Below the pieces are notes generated by a model that saw only the letters and a program-made list of their open reading frames with translations, searched no databases and was not told the origin of the DNA. A DNA stretch of 64,000 nucleotides from Amycolatopsis sp. CA-128772 (lineage in GTDB: Bacteria; Actinomycetota; Actinomycetes; Mycobacteriales; Pseudonocardiaceae). Made by a program: the position numbers and the translations under genes. This document shows positions 32,363-41,828 of this stretch, one piece after another. Within the stretch, counting starts at the first letter, position 1, and every line of letters starts with the position of its first letter. The stretch is taken from positions 1 through 64,000 of the forward strand of contig NZ_PPHG01000060.1 of NCBI RefSeq assembly GCF_002904295.1, in the 5' to 3' direction.

Positions 32363-33191
32363 AGACGATGATCGACGTCATCCCGAGGACGGTGGCGCAA
32401 ACGCTTTCGTCCCCGGACGTCCGGACGCGGCCGACGTCGGCCGCGTTGCGGGTGCAGAGCCGCCAGAACGTGTCCAGGTCCGTCGTTACCGACGCCAGCG
32501 GGGTGCGTGACGGCGGCGCGCCGCGGTCCAGGACCCAGCCGTCGCGCTCGCGGCGCGCGTACCACCTGCCCTGGCCGGTGACGGTGTAGCCGACCTGCTT
32601 GCCGACGCGGGCGTCGACGCCGCGCAGGGTGTGCGGCAGCGCGCGGACGAATGTGTCGGCGATCGGCTCGGCGTACTCCGCTTCCAGCGGCGTGTGCTCC
32701 AGCGCCTCGCGGATCTGCACGTGGTGCACCCAGAATTCGGAGTAGTCGCGGGCCGCGTCGAGCCAGCGCGGCGCGGGCTCGTCGCCCGCCCACGACACCG
32801 GGATGCCGAGGGCGTCGAGGTCCAGCTGCGCCCAGTACTCGGTCGTCTGGCCCATGAACTCGTACAGCATGGTGAGCAGGACGTCCGTCGAGAGGCGGCG
32901 GCAGGCGACGACCCACTCCTCGTTGATCCGGTCGATGAACCGCGGGAAGGCCTCACCCGAACGGGGGGATTCCGCCCGGTGCCCGTCGCGGCCGTGGGAC
33001 AGCCGGCCGACCTTGTCCCCCAGCAGGTGGGCGGCGACGTCCTTGACCGTCCAGCCGGCGCACATGGTCGACCGCGTCCAGTCCTCGTCGGTCAGCGCGC
33101 CGAGCAGCGTCATCAGCGCCTGTTCCTCCTTGGAGAAGTACGGGAGGACGTCGATCGGCGGGCCCCAGCGCGTCGGACTCATACCGGCCAT
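32361..33191 (-). CDS. Maleylpyruvate isomerase-like (MDMPI/TIGR03083) protein
   Basis: A 276-residue protein with the DinB-like four-helix N-terminal domain (EEQALMTLLGALTDEDWTRS, then CAGWTVKDVAAHLLGD, which supplies the metal-type histidine) and a C-terminal SCP-like domain. The family includes mycothiol-dependent maleylpyruvate isomerase, but most members have no proven function. Start ATG at 33191 or 33182. Apparently a single-gene unit facing a divergent Abi-alpha gene. Confidence 0.83.
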   Translation of the reverse strand: MAGMSPTRWGPPIDVLPYFSKEEQALMTLLGALTDEDWTRSTMCAGWTVKDVAAHLLGDKVGRLSHGRDGHRAESPRSGEAFPRFIDRINEEWVVACRRLSTDVLLTMLYEFMGQTTEYWAQLDLDALGIPVSWAGDEPAPRWLDAARDYSEFWVHHVQIREALEHTPLEAEYAEPIADTFVRALPHTLRGVDARVGKQVGYTVTGQGRWYARRERDGWVLDRGAPPSRTPLASVTTDLDTFWRLCTRNAADVGRVRTSGDESVCATVLGMTSIIV

Positions 33192-33266
33192 CCAACACGC
33201 ACATCACACCTCCATTCGGCCTACCCGCAGGTAGCATCAGCCGCGTAAGCAGAGGGGAGTCCGCCG

Positions 33267-34058
33267 GTGAACGCAGAGCGACCGAACGGCCGGGGCACGG
33301 CCGACGAGGTGGCCGACCTGGCCCGCCGCGCCGGCCAGCTGGCGGGCTGGGCCTCGCGCACCGGTTTCGCGCTCGGTCGCAAGCTCCCCGGCGTCGAGAC
33401 CGCCGAACGCGGTGTCCGGCAGGTCGAGCGCCGGCTGCTGACCGAGCTGCGCCGCCGGCTCGACGAGGTCGACGACCCGTACCACGCCGCCCTGACCGCC
33501 GCGTCGGCGATGAACCGCCCGGCGGTGCCCGGGAAGGTCGAAGCCGCCGTGACGCTCGTGCCCCTGCGCGACAACCACGGCGAGCCGCTGCGCGCCGCGA
33601 TGGCCGAGCTGCTCAACCACTCCATCGGCTTCGGCCGGGACCGCGCCCGCGAGTACTTCTACGCGATCATCCTGCGCCAGCTGACGCCGGACGAGGCCCG
33701 CATCCTGTCGGCGTTGTCCGACGGCTCGCCGTTCCCCGCCGTCGACGTCGTCGAGCGGACCGGCCTCGGCGGCAACGGCCGGGTGGTGCTGCGCAACGCC
33801 TCGACGGTCGGCAAGGCGGCCGGGGTGTCGCTGCCCGACCAAGTGCCCGGCTACGTCACCCGGCTGATCGGGCTCGGCCTGGTCGACCTGGACGAAGAGG
33901 TGCCGTCGCTGGAGACGCAGTACGAGATCCTGCTGACCGACGAAACCGTGCGCGAGGCGGAGAAGCACGTCCGGCGCGCGAAGTTCGTCCGGCGGACGAT
34001 CCACGTCTCGCGCCTCGGCGCGCAGTTCTGGCAGGCCTGCGACCCGAGCCTGGGTTAG
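33267..34058 (+). CDS. Abi-alpha (DUF4393)-like protein
   Basis: A 263-residue protein. The central segment AAMAELLNHSIGFGRDRARE and YAIILRQLTPDEARILSALS resemble the DUF4393/Abi-alpha core, a family first noted near abortive-infection loci; the C-terminus (RLIGLGLVDLDEE ... YEILLTDETVREAE) looks like a winged helix. There is no membrane segment. The GTG start follows GAGGGGA. The gene is 4 bases upstream of a DUF445 membrane gene, so the two probably function together. A defence role is only suggested by the family name. Confidence 0.65.
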   Translation: MNAERPNGRGTADEVADLARRAGQLAGWASRTGFALGRKLPGVETAERGVRQVERRLLTELRRRLDEVDDPYHAALTAASAMNRPAVPGKVEAAVTLVPLRDNHGEPLRAAMAELLNHSIGFGRDRAREYFYAIILRQLTPDEARILSALSDGSPFPAVDVVERTGLGGNGRVVLRNASTVGKAAGVSLPDQVPGYVTRLIGLGLVDLDEEVPSLETQYEILLTDETVREAEKHVRRAKFVRRTIHVSRLGAQFWQACDPSLG

Positions 34059-34062
34059 CGGG

Positions 34063-35298
34063 ATGGGGGCCTTCTTCGGCGGCATCCTCGCCGACTTCGC
34101 GCGGCACTGGCCCCTCTACGTCTCGATCCCCCTCGTCGCGGCGCTGATCGGCTACGGCACCAAGCTCGTGGCGATCCGGATGATGTTCCAGCCGGTGGAG
34201 TTCGTCGGCGTCAAGCCGTTCCTGGGCTGGCAGGGCATCGTCCCGAAGCGCGCGGCCCGGATGGCGAGCATCGCCTGCGACACGATGACCGAGCAGCTGA
34301 TCAAGCCGGCCGAGGTCGTCGCGCGCCTCGACGCGTCCCGGATCGCCCAGGAGATCGAGAAGCCGTTGCTGGCGGGCGTGGAGGACATCGTCCGCGAGGT
34401 GGCGGCGCACTACCGGCCGGGGCTGTGGGAGTCGCTGCCGGAGCGCGTGCAGCGCCTGGTGATCCAGCGCGTCCAGCACGAATCGCCGCGGATGGTCGCC
34501 GCCGTGCTCGACCTGATCAAGTCCGATGTGGACAGTGTGTTCGACCTCAAGGGCATGGTGGTCACCAGCCTGGTCAAGGACAAGCGCCTGCTCAACCGGA
34601 TCTTCCAGGAGGCGGGCGCTCGCGAGTTCAAGTTCATCGCGCGGTCCGGGTTGGTCTTCGGCGGCGCGATCGGCGTCGTCCAGATGGTGGCGTGGGTGCT
34701 GTTCAAGTTCCCGCCGATCATGCCGGTCTTCGGCCTGTTCACAGGCTGGTTCACGGACTGGCTGGCGCTGCGGATGATCTTCTACCCGATCGAGCCCCGC
34801 CGGTATTTCGGCGTGCAGTGGCAGGGCCTGTTCCTGAAGCGGCGGGCGGAGGTCGCGGAGGCGTACGGGTCGTTGATCGCGAAGGAGATCATCACCCCGC
34901 ACAACGTGATCGAGGCGATTCTCCACGGACCGCTGTCGGACCGGGTGCTGGCGCTGATCCAGCGCCAGCTGGACCGGGAGCTGGGGAGTGTCGCGAAGCC
35001 GCTGCTGGTTTTCGCGGTGGGCTCGCGCAAGTACCAGGACGTGAAGCTGGCGATCGCGTCCCAGATCATGTCGCGGCTGCCGGAGACGATGCGCTACATC
35101 GAGGATTACGCGACGGACGCGATGGACATCCGGAACGTGCTGGTGTCGAAGATGAAGGAGCTGTCACCCCGGGAGTTCGAGCGGTTGCTGCGGCCGGCTT
35201 TCGAGCAGGACGAGTGGATTCTGATCGCTACGGGGGCGGTGCTGGGGTTCGCGGTCGGTGAGGCCCAGGTGCTGGCGTTGGAGCAGCTGGCGGGTTAG
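34063..35298 (+). CDS. DUF445 family membrane protein
   Basis: A 411-residue protein of the DUF445 family. An N-terminal TM helix (WPLYVSIPLVAALIGYGTKL) is followed by the family signature MMFQPVEFVG, repeated later as MIFYPIEPRRYFG after a second TM segment; a third hydrophobic helix closes the C-terminus (LIATGAVLGFAVGEAQVLAL). The two internal repeats suggest duplication. Function of DUF445 is unknown. It overlaps no gene but starts 4 bases after the Abi-alpha-like stop. Confidence 0.85.
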   Translation: MGAFFGGILADFARHWPLYVSIPLVAALIGYGTKLVAIRMMFQPVEFVGVKPFLGWQGIVPKRAARMASIACDTMTEQLIKPAEVVARLDASRIAQEIEKPLLAGVEDIVREVAAHYRPGLWESLPERVQRLVIQRVQHESPRMVAAVLDLIKSDVDSVFDLKGMVVTSLVKDKRLLNRIFQEAGAREFKFIARSGLVFGGAIGVVQMVAWVLFKFPPIMPVFGLFTGWFTDWLALRMIFYPIEPRRYFGVQWQGLFLKRRAEVAEAYGSLIAKEIITPHNVIEAILHGPLSDRVLALIQRQLDRELGSVAKPLLVFAVGSRKYQDVKLAIASQIMSRLPETMRYIEDYATDAMDIRNVLVSKMKELSPREFERLLRPAFEQDEWILIATGAVLGFAVGEAQVLALEQLAG

Positions 35299-35424
35299 GT
35301 GCGTCGCCGGGGGCGGCTGTCCGGGCGAAGAAATCCACCCGAACAGCCGTACGCCCGTACGTATCTCCGCGCTCGCCCGGCGCCTCTACTGTGCGTCAGG
35401 ATGACCGATCGGCGGGAGAACTCC

Positions 35425-38400
35425 ATGGCCGAGACCGCGGAACCGTGGCAGCAGGAAATCCGCCTGGCGATGACCATGGTGGGTGGGGCCAGCCTGGCCA
35501 TCTGGATGGGCGGGGTGGCCACCGAGACGTCGCAGCTGCTGCGGGAGTCGCGTGGCAGCGCGCCCGGTCTCTACCGGCGGCTGCTTGATGTCCTGCGGGC
35601 GAGCGTGTCGATCGACGTCCTGACCGGGACCAGTGCCGGGGGGATCAACGCCGCCTGTCTCGGGCTCGCGGAAGCCTTCCGCTCCACGCCGCAGGTCTTG
35701 CGGGACACCTGGATCACCACCGGCTCACTGGAAAACCTCGTGCGGGACGCGCGGGAGGCGCAGCCGCGGTCCGTGCTCGATGGGGATCGGGTGCTGCTCG
35801 AAGACGTCGAACGGGCGCTGCGGCAGATCACCGCCGGTGGGGCGCCGCCGGTCGAGGAGCCGGATATCACCGTGCTGCTCACCGGCACGATGATCGATGG
35901 GGAGACCACCCGGTTCGACGATGCGCTGGGGAACCTGGTGCGGGACACCGAACACCGGATGCTCTTCCGGTTCTGTGGTCCACTGTGGACCGTCGGGGTG
36001 GAGGGGCCGCTCGCGCTGGCCGCCCGCTCCACCGCGTCCTTCCCCGGCGCCTTCGAGCTGTCGCGGATGCCCATCGGCACCGACGGGACCGATCGGCTGC
36101 ACCCCGACATGACGCCGTACACCGAGCTGACGCGTTCGCACTGGCTCACCGACGGCGGGGTGCTGCTGAACAAGCCGCTGCGGCCGGCGCTGCGGGAGAT
36201 CTTCGAACGGCGGTCCAACGTCGACGTGCGGCGGCTGCTGCTCTACGTCGTGCCGACCGGCGAGGGGGAGACCGACGCCGTCGGGTGTGATGCGGGGCGC
36301 CCGCCGCTGTTGTCGAACGCGATGGCCAAGGTCGTCAACACCGTGATGAGCCAGTCGATCAGCGCCGAGCTCGACGACCTGACCCGGCACAACGACGCCG
36401 TGCTGCGCGCCCGCGACACCCGGGTTTCGCTGGCCGCGCTGGGGCTGCGCGGGGGTCCGGAATGCCTGGTCGACACGCGGATCGCCGCCGCCTACCTCGA
36501 GCGGCGGACCGCGGAGGACGCCGCCGAGCTCGTGCGGGTCGCCGCCCGGCGGTACGCGCTGGCCGAACCCGGCACCCAGTGGGCGTCCGGGATGTCGCAG
36601 CGGCTGCGGGACATCGCGGTGGCGGGGCTCGCCGGCGACATCCCGGTCGCGCCGCCGGCCGGCCGCGTGCCGGTCGCCGGCCTGGTGCCCTACCGGACGA
36701 CCGCGCTCGACGACGCCGTCGCGATCGGCCTGCAGCTGATCAACGCCGGCTTCCGGCTGCAGGCGGACGCCGGCCGGTCGCCGGAACTCAACGCCGCGCG
36801 CGAACAGCTGCACGAGGCGCGCCGGACCGCCGGCCGCGGCGTGCGGCTGGGGCAGTGGGTCACCGCGCACCCGGGGCCCGGCGCCGCCTCGCTGGAGACG
36901 TGGATCGAAGACCTCGCCCGGGAATGGGTCCAGCCGGACAAGACGGCCGCGGTGGCCGGGGCGTGGCCGCTGCTGGTTCAGGGGCTGCGGGCCGCGGCGC
37001 CGGCCCTGCGGGCGCTGGCCGAAGCGGAAACCGAGAAGTCGGAATCCGTCACGACCCTGCTGAACTGGCTGGCACTGGGCCCGGACGCCGCCGGCACCGA
37101 CGACGTCGTCCAAGCCCGCCTGCTCACCCTGCACGTGGCGACGCGCGGGCTGCTCGCGCAGGCGCCGTCGGTCGACCAGCGGGTCGACCTCGTGCAGGTC
37201 AGCGCCGATTCCCGGACGCTGCTGGACATGACGCGACGCCGGTCGTGGGACAAGCTGACCGGCATGCAGGCGAGCTACTTCGGCGCCTTCTACAAGGCGT
37301 CCTGGCGGGCCAGCGACTGGATGTGGGGCCGCGTCGACGGCGCCGGCTGGCTGGTCCAGTGCCTGCTCGACCCGGTCCGCCTCGAAACCGTGCGTGACGT
37401 CGTCGGGCGGGACCGGTTCCGCGAGGAGTTCCGCGCGGCGCTGGCGCCGGGCTGGCGCAAGCCGGACGAGCGCGACCGCTGCACGACCGATGAGGCGAAG
37501 CAGCTGGGCGACCAGCTGGCCGCCGAACTCGCCTTCCTCGGCCTCGACGCCGATCTGAACCCGGTGGCCGGGCCGGACGCCGAACGCCCGGTCAGCATGC
37601 CGGTCACGGCCATGGTGCTGGCCCGGAGCCGGCAGGAGGAGATCGCCGCCGAGGAACTCCCGGTCGTCGACCTCGCGGCACGCTTCGACGCCGAAGACCG
37701 CCCGGGCATCGAGCAGGCGCTGGCCGAGGAGCTGCCCCGGATCGACGTGGCGGCCTCGCAGGCCCGGTTCCAGTCCTGCCGCGTCTCGGCCGAGACGCTC
37801 GCCGGGGAGCAGGGGACCGCCCGGCTGACCCGCACCCTGGTCGCCCTCGGCGCCGCCACGGTCAACGCCGGGACGGTCGCGTTCCAGCTGCCCGGCGGCT
37901 GGCCGAAGACCGTCGCGGGCATCCTGCGGACGGTCGCCAGGAGCACGGCGAGGGTCGCGCAGGGCGCGTCCCGGCTCGGCACGGCCGGCTCGCTCGTGGC
38001 CGGCGTGCTGGCGCTGCTGGCCGGCCTGGTGATCGGCAGCAACGGCGGCGCGGTCCTGCAGTGGATCGGCCTCCCGGTCCTCGCGGGCGCGGCCGTCTAC
38101 CTGGCGACGGCGCTGCTCACGACCGGCCGCAAGATGCGGTGGCTGTGCACGGCGCTGGGGGTGCTGGTCGTGGCGGCGCTGCTGCTGGCCGCGTTCCTGC
38201 CCCCGCTCGCTCGCCCGTTCTTCGGCTGGCTGGGTGACGTCGTGGCCGGCTGGCGCCGCGGCGAAGGCGCGGTGTGGTGGCTGGTGGTGTCCGGGCTGCT
38301 GATCCTGCCCGCGGTCGTGATGCCGGTGAGCGCGATCGCGCGCCGCCTCGGCCACCGCCTGCGGTCACGCAAAGCGAAGGCGGTGGCGCTCAACGTCGCC

Positions 38401-38487
38401 GGCGCCGGCCGGGGCAGCGGTGGTTCGCCCCGGCGGGTCGCGACCAAGCCGGCCGCCCCGGACGCCGTCGCCGGACGCGTGCGCTGA
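35425..38487 (+). CDS. Large patatin-like phospholipase (DUF3376) with C-terminal membrane segments
   Basis: A 1020-residue protein. The patatin domain has a glycine-rich oxyanion loop (MVGGASLAIWMGGV), nucleophile Ser70 in LTGTSAGGINAACL and the catalytic Asp in LTDGGVLLNKPL. A DUF3376 region follows, and at least four hydrophobic helices lie between about residues 855 and 990, with a basic tail. This suggests a membrane-anchored lipid acyl hydrolase facing the cytosol. I prefer the ATG at 35425 (GGGAGAACTCC upstream) to the ATG at 35401. Regulation and partners unknown. Confidence 0.88.
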   Translation: MAETAEPWQQEIRLAMTMVGGASLAIWMGGVATETSQLLRESRGSAPGLYRRLLDVLRASVSIDVLTGTSAGGINAACLGLAEAFRSTPQVLRDTWITTGSLENLVRDAREAQPRSVLDGDRVLLEDVERALRQITAGGAPPVEEPDITVLLTGTMIDGETTRFDDALGNLVRDTEHRMLFRFCGPLWTVGVEGPLALAARSTASFPGAFELSRMPIGTDGTDRLHPDMTPYTELTRSHWLTDGGVLLNKPLRPALREIFERRSNVDVRRLLLYVVPTGEGETDAVGCDAGRPPLLSNAMAKVVNTVMSQSISAELDDLTRHNDAVLRARDTRVSLAALGLRGGPECLVDTRIAAAYLERRTAEDAAELVRVAARRYALAEPGTQWASGMSQRLRDIAVAGLAGDIPVAPPAGRVPVAGLVPYRTTALDDAVAIGLQLINAGFRLQADAGRSPELNAAREQLHEARRTAGRGVRLGQWVTAHPGPGAASLETWIEDLAREWVQPDKTAAVAGAWPLLVQGLRAAAPALRALAEAETEKSESVTTLLNWLALGPDAAGTDDVVQARLLTLHVATRGLLAQAPSVDQRVDLVQVSADSRTLLDMTRRRSWDKLTGMQASYFGAFYKASWRASDWMWGRVDGAGWLVQCLLDPVRLETVRDVVGRDRFREEFRAALAPGWRKPDERDRCTTDEAKQLGDQLAAELAFLGLDADLNPVAGPDAERPVSMPVTAMVLARSRQEEIAAEELPVVDLAARFDAEDRPGIEQALAEELPRIDVAASQARFQSCRVSAETLAGEQGTARLTRTLVALGAATVNAGTVAFQLPGGWPKTVAGILRTVARSTARVAQGASRLGTAGSLVAGVLALLAGLVIGSNGGAVLQWIGLPVLAGAAVYLATALLTTGRKMRWLCTALGVLVVAALLLAAFLPPLARPFFGWLGDVVAGWRRGEGAVWWLVVSGLLILPAVVMPVSAIARRLGHRLRSRKAKAVALNVAGAGRGSGGSPRRVATKPAAPDAVAGRVR

Positions 38488-38644
38488 GCGACTCGCCGCC
38501 GGCGGTTCCGGCCCGTCGCCTTGCGATCATCCCGGTTCGGGGTCATGGTGCTAACGGGTCGTGGGCCGCGGACCGCGCTTCTGCCCAGCCTCCGGCCACG
38601 TCAAACATGTTTGTGTGACTGCTCACCGGGTATACCGCGTCGTT

Positions 38645-38705
38645 GCAGGTCATCGCGGGGGTCGTGACCTGCGTCGCTGGCACGCGGAAAATTCTCTGTT
38701 ACGTT
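38645..38705 (+). promoter_or_regulatory. ectA upstream inverted repeat and promoter candidate
   Basis: GCAGGTCA (38645-38652) and its exact complement TGACCTGC (38665-38672) flank 12 bases. Just downstream TGGCAC (38678-38683), 16 bp, TACGTT (38700-38705) could be a promoter whose start would fall at about 38712, two bases before the ectA ATG, so a leaderless transcript is possible. The 226-base gap otherwise shows no gene. Confidence 0.4.
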
Positions 38706-38713
38706 TCCTGAGT

Positions 38714-39223
38714 ATGTCCGTAACGCACTTGATCGAATCCCCGACCAAGGCGGACGGCGCGGAGCTGTGGCGAATCGCGCGTGATTCCGCCAAGCTCGAT
38801 CTCAACTCGCCGTACGCATACATGCTGTGGTGCCGCGATTTCGCCGAGTCTTCGGTCGTCGCGCGCGAGGATGGCAAGACGGTCGGTTTCGTCATCGCCT
38901 ACCGCAGACCCGACGAGCCCGCTGCGGCGCTCGTCTGGCAGGTCGCGGTCGACCGTTCGCAGCGCGGAAAGGGCCTGGCCGGGGCCCTGCTCGATGCGCT
39001 GTACACGCGCCTGGTCGGTGCGGGCGTGCGTTACCTCGAGACCACGATCACCCCGGACAACGAGGCGTCCATCCGGCTGTTCACGTCGTTCGCGAAGCGG
39101 TGGAACGCCGCGGTCGAAACCAGTGTGCTGTTCGAGGGGGCGGATTTCCCCGAAGCCGGGCACCTGCCGGAAGAGCTTTACCGCATCGGTCCGCTGTTGC
39201 CGCCGTCGAATCCGGGCGATTAG
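38714..39223 (+). CDS. ectA: Diaminobutyrate acetyltransferase EctA
   Basis: A 169-residue GNAT enzyme that acetylates L-2,4-diaminobutyrate at N-gamma with acetyl-CoA, second step of ectoine synthesis. DLNSPYAYMLWCRDFAESSV and WQVAVDRSQRGKGLAGALLD (acetyl-CoA loop) and TTITPDNEASIRLFTSFA are typical EctA strings. Start at ATG 38714; the longer frame runs over the promoter. First gene of ectABCD, 15 bases ahead of ectB. Confidence 0.96.
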   Translation: MSVTHLIESPTKADGAELWRIARDSAKLDLNSPYAYMLWCRDFAESSVVAREDGKTVGFVIAYRRPDEPAAALVWQVAVDRSQRGKGLAGALLDALYTRLVGAGVRYLETTITPDNEASIRLFTSFAKRWNAAVETSVLFEGADFPEAGHLPEELYRIGPLLPPSNPGD

Positions 39224-39238
39224 GAGAGAAAGAAACAC

Positions 39239-40492
39239 ATGAGCATCTTCGAAGAGCTCGAATCCGAAGTACGCAGCTACAGCCGCGGCTGGCCGGTCGT
39301 GTTCGACCGCGCGCAGGGCAGCCACCTCTACGACGAGAGCGGAAAGCCCTACCTCGACTTCTTCGCCGGGGCCGGCGCGCTGAACTACGGGCACAACAAC
39401 CCGCAGCTGAAGCAGGCCCTGATCGACTACATCCAGCGCGACGGCGTCACCCACGCGCTGGACATGTTCACCGTGGCCAAGCGCGACTTCCTGCAGAGCT
39501 TCCGCGACAAGGTCCTCGACCCGCGCGGCCTGAACTACAAGGTCGTGTTCCCGGGTCCGGGCGGCGCGAACGCCGTCGAGGCCGCGCTGAAGCTGGCGCG
39601 CAAGGTGACCGGCCGCGAGTCGGTCATCAACTTCACCAACGCCTTCCACGGCATGACGCTGGGCGCGTTGTCGGTCACCGGCAACTCGATGAAGCGCGGC
39701 GCCGCCGGCGTCCCGCTGGTGCACGCCACCCCGATGCCGTACGACAAGTACTTCGACGGCGCGATGCCGGACTTCCTGTACTTCGAAAAGCTTCTGGAGG
39801 ACTCCGGCAGCGGGCTCAACGAGCCGGCCGCGGTGATCGTCGAAGGCGTGCAGGGCGAGGGCGGCATCAACGCCGCGCGCCTGGAGTGGCTGAAGGGGCT
39901 CGACGACCTCTGCAAGCGCCACAACATCCTGCTGATCCTCGACGACGTCCAGATGGGCTGCGGCCGCACCGGCCCGTTCTTCTCCTTCGAGGACGCCGGG
40001 ATCACGCCGGACATCGTCTGCCTGTCGAAGTCCATCAGCGGTTACGGCATCCCGATGGCCCTGACGCTCATCAAGCCGGAGCTGGACGTCTGGGAGCCGG
40101 GCGAGCACAACGGCACCTTCCGCGGCATCAGCCCGGCGTTCGTCACCGCCAAGGAAGCGATCGACCTCTACTGGAGCGACGACGCGCTCGAGAAGTCGAC
40201 CAAGGCCAAGGGCGAGCGCATCGCGAGCGCGTTCAGCGGGATCGTCGAGGCCTACCCGGAGGCGAACCTGACCGCCAAGGGCCGCGGCCTCGCGCGCGGC
40301 CTCGAGTTCGCGAACGGCGACCTGGCCGGCCGGGTCTGCGCGGAAGCGTTCGCCCGCGGCCTGCTGATGGAAACCTCCGGCCCCGACGGCGAAGTCATGA
40401 AACTGCTGCCGCCGCTGACGCTGACCGACGACGAACTGACCCAGGGCCTGTCGATCATCGACGAGTCCGTCAAAGCCGTACTGAAGAAGTAA
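39239..40492 (+). CDS. ectB: Diaminobutyrate-2-oxoglutarate aminotransferase EctB
   Basis: A 417-residue PLP aminotransferase that makes 2,4-diaminobutyrate from aspartate semialdehyde and glutamate. FFAGAGALNYGHNNPQLKQA, FHGMTLGALSVTGN and LILDDVQMGCGRTGPFFSFE are family motifs, and the PLP lysine is in VCLSKSISGYG (about residue 264). AGGAGAGAAAGAAACAC forms the SD. The gene is essential to the pathway and of normal length. Confidence 0.97.
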   Translation: MSIFEELESEVRSYSRGWPVVFDRAQGSHLYDESGKPYLDFFAGAGALNYGHNNPQLKQALIDYIQRDGVTHALDMFTVAKRDFLQSFRDKVLDPRGLNYKVVFPGPGGANAVEAALKLARKVTGRESVINFTNAFHGMTLGALSVTGNSMKRGAAGVPLVHATPMPYDKYFDGAMPDFLYFEKLLEDSGSGLNEPAAVIVEGVQGEGGINAARLEWLKGLDDLCKRHNILLILDDVQMGCGRTGPFFSFEDAGITPDIVCLSKSISGYGIPMALTLIKPELDVWEPGEHNGTFRGISPAFVTAKEAIDLYWSDDALEKSTKAKGERIASAFSGIVEAYPEANLTAKGRGLARGLEFANGDLAGRVCAEAFARGLLMETSGPDGEVMKLLPPLTLTDDELTQGLSIIDESVKAVLKK

Positions 40493-40504
40493 AGGAGTTC
40501 GCCC

Positions 40505-40897
40505 GTGCTCGTCCGCACACTCGACGAGGTCACCGACACCGACGCCGACATCAAGACCGAGAACTGGCGCAGCAAGCGGATCATCCTCGCCAAGGAGGGC
40601 GTCGGTTTCTCGGTGCACGAGACCACGCTCTACGCGGGGACGGTCAACGACTTCTGGTACGCCAACCACATCGAGGCGGTGTTCATCACCTCCGGTGAAG
40701 GCGAGATCGAAGATCTGGCCACCGGTAAGGTGTACGAGCTCAAGCCCGGCACGCTCTACCTGCTCAACGACCACGACAAGCACCAGGTCCGGCCGAAGAC
40801 CGAGATCAAGTGCGTGTGCGTGTTCAACCCCCCGGTGACCGGCCGCGAGGTGCACGACGAAAACGGCGTGTACCCGCTGATCACCGAGGACGCGTAA
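40505..40897 (+). CDS. ectC: Ectoine synthase EctC
   Basis: A 130-residue cupin that cyclises N-gamma-acetyl-diaminobutyrate to ectoine. MLVRTLDEVTDTDADIKTEN is typical of the N-terminus; cupin metal ligands fall in WYANHIEAVFITSGEGEIED and LLNDHDKHQV. GTG start 12 bases after ectB, with AAAGGAG as SD. Normal length. Confidence 0.97.
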   Translation: MLVRTLDEVTDTDADIKTENWRSKRIILAKEGVGFSVHETTLYAGTVNDFWYANHIEAVFITSGEGEIEDLATGKVYELKPGTLYLLNDHDKHQVRPKTEIKCVCVFNPPVTGREVHDENGVYPLITEDA

Positions 40898-40925
40898 ACC
40901 GGAGAGGCAACAGGAGGCGAAGCCC

Positions 40926-41828
40926 GTGACGCTGACGGACACCCGGGTCGACGACGCTTACCCGACCCGGATCACCGGTACGCCGGAGCACCTGCCGCGC
41001 GTGCACCCCACGGTGTGGGGTACCGAAGCCGACGGCCCGATCGACGCCGCCACGCTGGCGAACCACGAGACCAAGGGCTACACCGTGGTCGAGGACATGC
41101 TCTCCGTGGGCGAGGTGCAGACGTACTGGCAGGAGCTGGTGCGGCTGTCCTCCGACCGGGAGCTCGCCCGGGACGAGCGCGTGATCACCGAGGCGAAGAC
41201 CGGTGAGGTCCGGTCGATCTTCGACGTCCACGAGATCTCCGGCCTGATCGCCGAGCTGGTGCGCGACCCGCGCGTGCTGGACCGGGCCCGGCAGCTGCTC
41301 GGCTCCGAGGTGTACGTCCACCAGAGCCGCGTCAACTACATGCCGGGGTTCAAGGGCACCGGGTTCTACTGGCACTCGGACTTCGAAACCTGGCACGCGG
41401 AGGACGGCATGCCGTCGCCGCGCGCGGTCAGCTGCTCGATCGCGCTGACCGACAACCACCCGTTCAACGGCGGCCTGATGATCATGCCGGGCTCGCACCG
41501 GACGTTCGTCCAGTGCGCCGGCGAGACGCCGGAGGCGAACTACAAGAGCTCGCTCAAGGACCAGCGGGTGGGCGTGCCGGGCGAGGACGACATCACGAAG
41601 ATGGCGGCCGAACACGGCATCGACCAGTTCACCGGCCAGGCGGGCTCGGCGCTGTGGTTCGACTCGAACGTCATGCACGGCTCGGGCAACAACATCACCC
41701 CGTACCCGCGCTCGAACATCTTCCTGGTGTTCAACAGCGTGGACAACGCCCTGCAGGAGCCGTTCGCGGCGAGCGCGCCGCGGCCCGCGTTCATCGCCGG
41801 CCGCGACTCGGCGCCGATCACCAGGTAG
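40926..41828 (+). CDS. ectD: Ectoine 5-hydroxylase EctD
   Basis: A 300-residue Fe(II)/2-oxoglutarate dioxygenase that converts ectoine to 5-hydroxyectoine. Fe ligands His150 and Asp152 lie in FYWHSDFETWH and the distal His in DSNVMHGSGNN; the EctD signature HSDFETWHAEDGMPSPR-type region is intact. GTG start with GGAGGCGAAGCC upstream. Its presence gives a complete ectoine/hydroxyectoine operon, used against salt and heat stress. A long hairpin about 200 bases downstream should end the transcript. Confidence 0.96.
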   Translation: MTLTDTRVDDAYPTRITGTPEHLPRVHPTVWGTEADGPIDAATLANHETKGYTVVEDMLSVGEVQTYWQELVRLSSDRELARDERVITEAKTGEVRSIFDVHEISGLIAELVRDPRVLDRARQLLGSEVYVHQSRVNYMPGFKGTGFYWHSDFETWHAEDGMPSPRAVSCSIALTDNHPFNGGLMIMPGSHRTFVQCAGETPEANYKSSLKDQRVGVPGEDDITKMAAEHGIDQFTGQAGSALWFDSNVMHGSGNNITPYPRSNIFLVFNSVDNALQEPFAASAPRPAFIAGRDSAPITR

